Source of the DNA: Caulobacteraceae bacterium
GTDB lineage: Bacteria > Pseudomonadota > Alphaproteobacteria > Caulobacterales > Caulobacteraceae
Length of the DNA: 5,565 nt
Assembly (NCBI GenBank): GCA_004144935.1
Contig: SDZP01000235.1
Span: forward strand, 1 to 5,565
Reading direction: 5' to 3'
Under the pieces are notes generated by a model, which saw only the letters and a list, made by a program, of their open reading frames with translations, made no database searches and was not told where the DNA came from. Within the stretch, counting starts at the first letter, position 1, and each line of letters opens with the position of its first letter. Positions 1-3,517 of the stretch are shown piece by piece. A program made the position numbers and the translations under genes.

Positions 1-82
1 CGCCTCATAGTCCTCGCGGGTCGCCTGCAGCGGCGTGTGCGGCGCGTTGAAGGCCAGATAGAGGAAGAACGGCCGGCCGGCG
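1..82 (-). repeat. Inverted duplicate of an internal sulfatase segment (left arm)
   Basis: Read on the minus strand, this stretch is base-for-base identical to 405-486, with position i pairing with 487-i; the identity stops at position 83 (A against A). It therefore encodes, antisense, the sulfatase segment around the APHTPLQ motif. The inner edge lies in a GGCCGGCCGG-type self-complementary run (about 69-82, and again at 405-418), a natural site for strand fold-back. Because it reaches the first base of the window, the duplicate may extend further outside. It is most simply an amplification or assembly chimera at a contig end; a real inverted duplication is the alternative. Confidence 0.95.
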
Positions 83-1185
83 AGACGACCATCGCCGAGG
101 CCCTGAAAGCCCAGGGCTATCGCACCCTGCACATCGGCAAATGGCACCTGGGGGAGACTCCGGACCGTCAGCCCAACGCCCAGGGATTCGACGACAGCCT
201 GGCCATCCTGGCCGGGGCCGGCATGTTCCTGAAGCCCAACGATCCGGACGTGGTCAATTCGAAGCAGGACTTCGACCCGATCGACAAGTACCTCTGGCCC
301 AACCTGCCCTATTCGGTGCGCTGGAACGGCTCCAAGCCCTTCGAGCCACGCGGCTATGTCACCGACTACTTCGGCGACGAGGCGGTAAAGGCGATCGACG
401 CCAACGCCGGCCGGCCGTTCTTCCTCTATCTGGCCTTCAACGCGCCGCACACGCCGCTGCAGGCGACCCGCGAGGACTATGAGGCGCTGAGCGACATCCC
501 CGACCACACCACCCGCGTCTACGGGGCGATGATCCGGGCGCTGGACCGCAATGTCGGCAAGGTGCTGGCCGAGCTCGAGCGCCAGGGGCTCAGCGACAAC
601 ACCATCGTCATCTTCACCAGCGACAACGGCGGGGCCAACTACATCGGCCTGCGGGACATCAACAAACCCTTCCGCGGCTGGAAGGCCACCTTCTTCGAGG
701 GCGGCGTCAACGTGCCCTTCTTCCTGAAGTGGCCCGGCCACGTCGAGCCCGGACAGGTCGCGCCGGCCCGCGCCATGCACATCGACATCTTCGCCACCGC
801 CGCCCATGCCGCCGGGGCGCAGGTCGCCCCGAACGTGGATGGCGTCGACCTGTTGACGCTGGCCTCCGGCAAGGCCGCGCCCCGGCCGCTGTTCTTCCGT
901 TCCGGCCACTACCGGTCGGTGATCGATGCGGACTGGAAGCTGCAGCTGTCGGAGCGGCCAAAAAAGACCTGGCTGTTCAACCTGGCGACCGACCGTACCG
1001 AACAAAGGAATCTGGCCGCTTCGGAGCCCGCGCAACTGGCGCGGCTGACCGCCCTGCTGGCCGAACAGGACCGCCGGGCCGGCAAGCCCCTGTGGCCGGC
1101 CCTGGTCGAGGCGCCCTTCTTCATCGACCAGCCGCTCAACAAGGAGCGAAATTTGAAAGGCGAGTATGTGATGTGGGCCAACTAG
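82..1185 (+). CDS. Sulfatase (alkaline phosphatase superfamily), N-terminus missing
   Basis: Sulfatases hydrolyse sulfate esters; most bacterial ones act on sulfated glycans or aryl sulfates in the periplasm, but the substrate cannot be told here. Residues are numbered from a GTG at 37. Visible motifs in order: GYRTLHIGKWHLG (27-39, second sulfatase signature), APHTPLQ (136-142, active-site His), YGAMIRALDRNVG (162-174), TSDNGG (194-199, metal-binding Asp-Asn) and K-x4-EGG (216-223). A C-terminal subdomain follows, with WKLQL (300-304) and LFNLATDRTEQRNLA (313-327). The first signature, Cys/Ser-x-Pro-x-Arg with the formylglycine precursor, is absent, as is any signal peptide. The frame is open to base 1, but codons before about 82 come from the inverted copy at 1-82, so the GTG at 37 is not a genuine start. 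Native homology starts at about ETTIAEALK (residue 16). The gene ends at TAG 1183-1185 and converges on the anti-sigma gene 30 bp away. Confidence 0.9.
   Translation, partial: ETTIAEALKAQGYRTLHIGKWHLGETPDRQPNAQGFDDSLAILAGAGMFLKPNDPDVVNSKQDFDPIDKYLWPNLPYSVRWNGSKPFEPRGYVTDYFGDEAVKAIDANAGRPFFLYLAFNAPHTPLQATREDYEALSDIPDHTTRVYGAMIRALDRNVGKVLAELERQGLSDNTIVIFTSDNGGANYIGLRDINKPFRGWKATFFEGGVNVPFFLKWPGHVEPGQVAPARAMHIDIFATAAHAAGAQVAPNVDGVDLLTLASGKAAPRPLFFRSGHYRSVIDADWKLQLSERPKKTWLFNLATDRTEQRNLAASEPAQLARLTALLAEQDRRAGKPLWPALVEAPFFIDQPLNKERNLKGEYVMWAN
405..486 (+). repeat. Source segment of the inverted duplicate (right arm)
   Basis: This is the native copy of the 82-bp segment found inverted at 1-82. It sits inside the sulfatase reading frame and encodes a conserved, motif-bearing part of the enzyme (PFFLYLAFNAPHTPLQ), so this copy is the original and the one at 1-82 is the derived copy. 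The arms are separated by 322 nt. Confidence 0.93.
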
Positions 1186-1205
1186 GCCCTATGGCTCGCC
1201 CGCCC

Positions 1206-1239
1206 GTCGGGCCGCTCAGCTGCGACTGAGCGGTCCGAC
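1206..1239 (+). terminator. Candidate hairpin terminator between convergent genes
   Basis: GTCGGGCCGCTCAG (1206-1219) pairs with CTGAGCGGTCCGAC (1226-1239) around a 6-nt loop, giving a 14-bp stem. Its one non-Watson-Crick position (1211/1234) is a G-U wobble in the plus-strand RNA but a C-A mismatch in the minus-strand RNA. The hairpin thus favours the sulfatase transcript, whose stop lies 20 nt upstream. It overlaps the last codons and stop of the anti-sigma gene. No T-run follows on either strand, so it is not a classical intrinsic terminator. Confidence 0.45.
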
Positions 1240-1926
1240 ACCGAGGATCGGTCCGGTCGGCGCGCCGGTCGGCGATCCGCCCTTCGGCTCACGGGAAATG
1301 GCCAGGGCGGCGCCGGTCGCCTCCACCGGCAGGCTGACGCCCGCCAGCACCGTCGCGCCGCCGGCCTTGATCAGGCCCAGCGAGCGCGGCGCGCCGCCAT
1401 CGGCCGGGACAACCCACAGCTCCAGCGACCGCGCCTCCTGCTCGGTCAGGCCGATCGGGGTGACGACGATCCGCTCAAGGTCGGTATCCACCGTGATGGC
1501 GGCCAGCGCCGGTCCGTCGGCGGCCGCCACCAGGGCGGTCAGCGGCGCGGTCGCGACCACTGGCGGCGGCGTGACCGGGGCCCGTTCGGGAATCACCAGG
1601 ACGCCGACGGAAATCGTCGCGACGGCGAGCGAGGCGGCCGCGAGGCCGCGCCAGAGGTCGACGCTGTTCCACCAGTCGTGTCTGTCGTGCGCCGCGGCCG
1701 ACAGGCGGAGCAGGAGCGCCTCCCAGACTTTGGGCGAAGGCCGGACCTCTGGCGCGCCTTCGGCCAGGACGGCGAGACGCAGGGCCCAGGTGTCGACCGC
1801 CTCGGCGAAGGCCGGGTCGCTTTCGACCAGGGCCCGAGCCTCGGCCAGGGCGGCGCCGTCGAGGACGCCCAAGGCATATTCGGCGGCGCGCAGGTCCTGC
1901 GGATGGGTGGGGGCCTGGGCGCTCAT
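1216..1926 (-). CDS. Anti-sigma factor, RskA family, single-pass membrane protein
   Basis: A 236-residue protein that should bind and silence the sigma factor encoded just upstream. The N-terminal cytoplasmic part (about 10-75) carries the pattern typical of this family, AAEYALGVLDG followed by a helix with ESDPAFAEAVDTWALRLA. I see no His-x3-Cys-x2-Cys zinc motif, so it is not a ZAS-type anti-sigma. A hydrophobic segment at about 93-112 (GLAAASLAVATISVGVLVI) is the membrane anchor, followed by a Pro-rich linker. The C-terminal RskA domain (about 130-236) has LWVVPADGGAPRSLGLI, then ISREPKGGSPTGAPTGPIL, a hallmark of RskA C-termini. The ATG at 1926 overlaps the sigma stop as ATGA, which fixes the start; upstream extension in this frame only reads through the sigma gene out of frame. 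In characterised RskA proteins, release of the sigma factor involves regulated intramembrane proteolysis; that is family knowledge and is not shown here. Confidence 0.92.
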   Translation of the reverse strand: MSAQAPTHPQDLRAAEYALGVLDGAALAEARALVESDPAFAEAVDTWALRLAVLAEGAPEVRPSPKVWEALLLRLSAAAHDRHDWWNSVDLWRGLAAASLAVATISVGVLVIPERAPVTPPPVVATAPLTALVAAADGPALAAITVDTDLERIVVTPIGLTEQEARSLELWVVPADGGAPRSLGLIKAGGATVLAGVSLPVEATGAALAISREPKGGSPTGAPTGPILGVGPLSRS

Positions 1927-2486
1927 GACTCGAGACAGACCTTCAGGTTCATCAGCCCCTTGCGGATCCAGGTCTTGACCGTGCCAAGCGGCTTTCCGGC
2001 CGCCTGGGCCAGATCGCTGTAGGACAGGCCGCCGAAGAAGGCGCGGCGGATCAGCCCGGCGTGGTCGGGATCGAGGCCTTCGAGGCAATTCCTGAGCCGG
2101 CGGCTCTCGTCGCTGCGGCCCAGTTGGCTTTCGGCGTCCGGAGCCGGATCGGCCACGTCGATCGCGCCGTCCAGCGGACCGGACTGGCGGACGACCCTGG
2201 AGCCCGACGCCCGCAGGCGGTCGATGGCGCGGCTGCGGGCGATGACCACCAGCCAGGTTATCGGACTGGCCTTGACGGCGTCGTAGGAGGCGGCGCGCTT
2301 CCAGACCGTCAGGTAGACCTCTTGCAGCACCTCTTCGGCCTCCGCGTCGTCCCGGACGATCTGCAGGCAGACGCCGTAGAGCTTGGCAGAGGTGGAGCGG
2401 TAGAGCTCGGCCATCGCGGCCCTGTCGCCGCCCGCCACGCGCCGTAGCGTCCTCTGCAGCCGCTCGCGATCCAGATCTGTCGTCAT
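1923..2486 (-). CDS. ECF (extracytoplasmic function) RNA polymerase sigma factor
   Basis: A 187-residue group IV sigma-70 factor with only regions 2 and 4. Region 2 (about 22-92) includes AMAELYRSTSAKLYGVCLQIV, the core-binding DDAEAEEVLQEVYLTVWK (47-63) and the -10-recognition stretch ITWLVVIARSRAIDRLR (76-92). Region 4 (about 132-185) has LEGLDPDHAGLIRRAFFGGLSYSDLA, then the helix-turn-helix GKPLGTVKTWIRKGLMNL that reads the -35 element. The linker between them (about 93-130) is Asp/Ser rich. ATG 2486 is chosen because GAGGA (2492-2496 on the plus strand) lies 5 nt upstream; a further start at 2522 would add 12 residues (RDPRRRFP...) outside the family pattern. It is translationally coupled to the RskA-type anti-sigma by a 4-bp overlap. 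This pairing resembles SigK/RskA, but region 4 alone does not justify the name sigK. Confidence 0.93.
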   Translation of the reverse strand: MTTDLDRERLQRTLRRVAGGDRAAMAELYRSTSAKLYGVCLQIVRDDAEAEEVLQEVYLTVWKRAASYDAVKASPITWLVVIARSRAIDRLRASGSRVVRQSGPLDGAIDVADPAPDAESQLGRSDESRRLRNCLEGLDPDHAGLIRRAFFGGLSYSDLAQAAGKPLGTVKTWIRKGLMNLKVCLES

Positions 2487-2491
2487 GCAAG

Positions 2492-2496
2492 TCCTC
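2492..2496 (-). promoter_or_regulatory. Ribosome binding site of the ECF sigma gene
   Basis: GAGGA on the minus strand, 5 nt before ATG 2486. It decides this start over the in-frame upstream start at 2522. Confidence 0.7.
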
Positions 2497-2581
2497 GGGA
2501 AGCGTCTTCTCGGGTCGCGCATGGGGCCGGCGTCGCTCTGTCCGTGAACGACGCGGCCATGACTCCGCCGGATGACGACTT

Positions 2582-2607
2582 AACTCATGGTCCGTAGATA
2601 CGGTTCA
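2582..2607 (-). promoter_or_regulatory. Possible ECF-type promoter of the sigma/anti-sigma operon
   Basis: On the minus strand TGAAC (plus 2603-2607) is followed by exactly 17 nt and then AGTT (plus 2582-2585). This is close to the GGAAC-N16/17-CGTT layout of many alphaproteobacterial ECF promoters, with one mismatch in each element. It lies about 95 nt upstream of the sigma ATG and would allow autoregulation. Short elements in GC-rich DNA arise by chance, so support is weak. Confidence 0.28.
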
Positions 2608-2772
2608 GAGCGGGCTTTGGATTTGTCGACGATGTTTTTGGCGGCCGTCCAAATCCGACGCGGTCGGCGCATCGTAGCTTGGGCGGGGAGACGCCGGCAC
2701 GCGGTTGGCCTTCCCGGCGCGGCGCCCAGGTCGAGTGATGACCGGAGCGCGTCCCAGTTCCAGGCGCCGCGA

Positions 2773-2816
2773 GGGCGGGACCGGCCCAACGCCCCCTAGA
2801 CCGGTTGGTCCCGCCC
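2773..2816 (-). terminator. Hairpin downstream of the HlyC-like gene
   Basis: GGGCGGGACC (2773-2782) and GGTCCCGCCC (2807-2816) are perfect 10-bp arms around a 24-nt loop, starting 7 nt after the TGA of the minus-strand gene at 2824. Placement fits a transcript-ending or 3'-protecting hairpin. There is no U-tract after it on the minus strand, so intrinsic termination would be inefficient. Confidence 0.45.
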
Positions 2817-2823
2817 GCTCCCC

Positions 2824-3294
2824 TCATTCGCCGAAGGCGGTCTCGTCGCTGGCCATCACCATGCCGTCGCGGGCGGGCGGAAAGCGACCGAGGCTCGGCC
2901 GCTTTCGGTCGAAGCGATTCATGACATAGCGCTGGCCCGGGTAGCGGTCGCCGATATGGCGCAGGCCGCCCAGGGCGATGGCCGGTCCGTCGCCGCCCCC
3001 CATCATCATCATCACGGTGTCGCCGTTCAGGGTCTGATCGAAACTGGGCTGCGCCTCGCCCCGGCTCCACGCCAGCGCGGTGTCGTAGTCGGTCAACGCC
3101 CAGCAGGTCAGGCCGACGACCTCCCGCCCGTCCTCGACCGCCAACGCGTAGTGGCCCCGCTGGATGGCCCCGGAGACCGTGGCGATGACCGGTCCGAGGG
3201 GCATGCGGTCGAAGGGCGCCCGGGCCGCCAGGAAGGTGACGATGGCGGTAAAGGCGGTGTCCGGCCGACGGGCCCGGATGAAGGTCAGAGCCAT
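2824..3294 (-). CDS. Putative HlyC-like (toxin-activating lysine acyltransferase family) protein
   Basis: A 156-residue soluble protein without signal peptide or membrane segment. HlyC-family enzymes move a fatty acyl group from acyl carrier protein to internal lysines of RTX toxins in the cytoplasm. The resemblance is in the order of elements: FLAARAPFDR (21-30), a helix ending AIQRGHYALAVEDGREVVGLTCWALTD (43-69), matching the HlyC stretch with AIQANQYVLL and CSWANLS, then NGD (90-92), a Gly-rich loop (99-104) and DRYPGQRYVM (116-125), matching the KKFPDELFRAI region. Two features argue against a normal enzyme. The position of the HlyC catalytic His holds Asp29, and the catalytic Asp position after the Gly-Asp falls in a run of four Met (95-98). 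ATG 3294 is preferred over GTG 3351 because AAGGA (3301-3305) lies 6 nt upstream. It is divergent from an RTX gene, which supports the family guess. A GNAT-fold protein of other function is the alternative. Confidence 0.55.
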   Translation of the reverse strand: MALTFIRARRPDTAFTAIVTFLAARAPFDRMPLGPVIATVSGAIQRGHYALAVEDGREVVGLTCWALTDYDTALAWSRGEAQPSFDQTLNGDTVMMMMGGGDGPAIALGGLRHIGDRYPGQRYVMNRFDRKRPSLGRFPPARDGMVMASDETAFGE

Positions 3295-3300
3295 GCGAAG

Positions 3301-3305
3301 TCCTT
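3301..3305 (-). promoter_or_regulatory. Ribosome binding site of the HlyC-like gene
   Basis: AAGGA on the minus strand, 6 nt before ATG 3294. It favours this start over the GTG at 3351, which would add 19 residues. Confidence 0.65.
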
Positions 3306-3353
3306 GAAGATCAACGACATGATCCTGCACGCAAGGCTCCGCTCCGGTCACGA

Positions 3354-3370
3354 AGTTTATTTTTCGCTAA
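3354..3370 (-). promoter_or_regulatory. AT-rich patch, possible promoter of the HlyC-like gene
   Basis: This is the most AT-rich patch of the 223-nt divergent intergenic region. On the minus strand it holds TAAACT (plus 3354-3359), a 4-of-6 match to a sigma-70 -10 box about 60 nt upstream of ATG 3294. The spaced -35 position (GCGGAT) does not match TTGACA, so the call is tentative. Confidence 0.2.
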
Positions 3371-3407
3371 CGCCGCATCCGCGGCCGCCGTGGGACCGTA
3401 GCTCAGG

Positions 3408-3435
3408 CACTCGAAGTGTTGCGACAATCCGTCGC
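3408..3435. promoter_or_regulatory. Two adjacent short dyads in the divergent intergenic region
   Basis: CACT-CGA-AGTG (3408-3418) is followed 2 nt later by GCGAC-AATCC-GTCGC (3421-3435). Both are perfect short dyads with 3- and 5-nt centres, located about 85-110 nt before the RTX start. They could be operator half-sites for a dimeric regulator shared by the divergent genes, but dyads of this size are common in GC-rich DNA. Confidence 0.2.
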
Positions 3436-3479
3436 GCCATTTTGGGCGTTTCGGGCGCGGCTCGGGGCTGGGTGAGGAC

Positions 3480-3504
3480 GGCGCCGGCACAAGGCGCCCA
3501 GGAG
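3480..3504 (+). promoter_or_regulatory. Leader hairpin and ribosome binding site of the RTX gene
   Basis: GGCGCC (3480-3485) and GGCGCC (3493-3498) can pair around a 7-nt loop. The likely Shine-Dalgarno AGGAG (3500-3504) follows almost directly, 13 nt before ATG 3518, longer than usual. No in-frame ATG, GTG or TTG lies nearer the AGGAG, so the start is still best placed at 3518. Confidence 0.4.
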
Positions 3505-3517
3505 CGTAGACACAGAC

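Larger units (their letters stand above)
2487..2823. other. Intergenic region between the HlyC-like gene and the sigma operon
   Basis: These 337 nt follow the HlyC-like gene and precede the sigma gene, both read on the minus strand. From right to left they contain a hairpin just after the HlyC-like stop (2773-2816), a short CCGAC/GTCGG stem (2655-2667), a 7-bp inverted repeat GGATTTG/CAAATCC (2619-2625 and 2650-2656) and a possible ECF-type promoter (2582-2607). A minus-strand open frame of 69 codons (2580-2789) ends in a Lys-rich segment, NIVDKSKARSEPYLRTMS, that looks protein-like. It has no Shine-Dalgarno and no recognisable homology, so I do not call it a gene. Confidence 0.5.

Noticed and set aside
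37..81. Apparent N-terminus of the sulfatase starting at GTG 37
   Set aside because: These codons are the reverse complement of an internal part of the same gene, so they are not native coding sequence.
639..1229. Several open frames on both strands within 639-1229
   Set aside because: All lie inside the sulfatase frame, which carries conserved motifs; the others are shadow frames of GC-rich DNA.
1927..2490. Long minus-strand open frame that would extend the anti-sigma factor upstream to 424 residues
   Set aside because: The extension runs out of frame through the ECF sigma gene and is Arg/Pro/Gly-rich, as expected of a GC-rich shadow frame. The ATGA overlap and the family N-terminus fix the start at 1926.
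3394..3425. tRNA-like string GTAGCTCAG in the divergent intergenic region
   Set aside because: It resembles the first half of a tRNA D-arm, but no matching GG-AGAGC segment, anticodon arm or TTCGAATC T-arm follows at the right distances.
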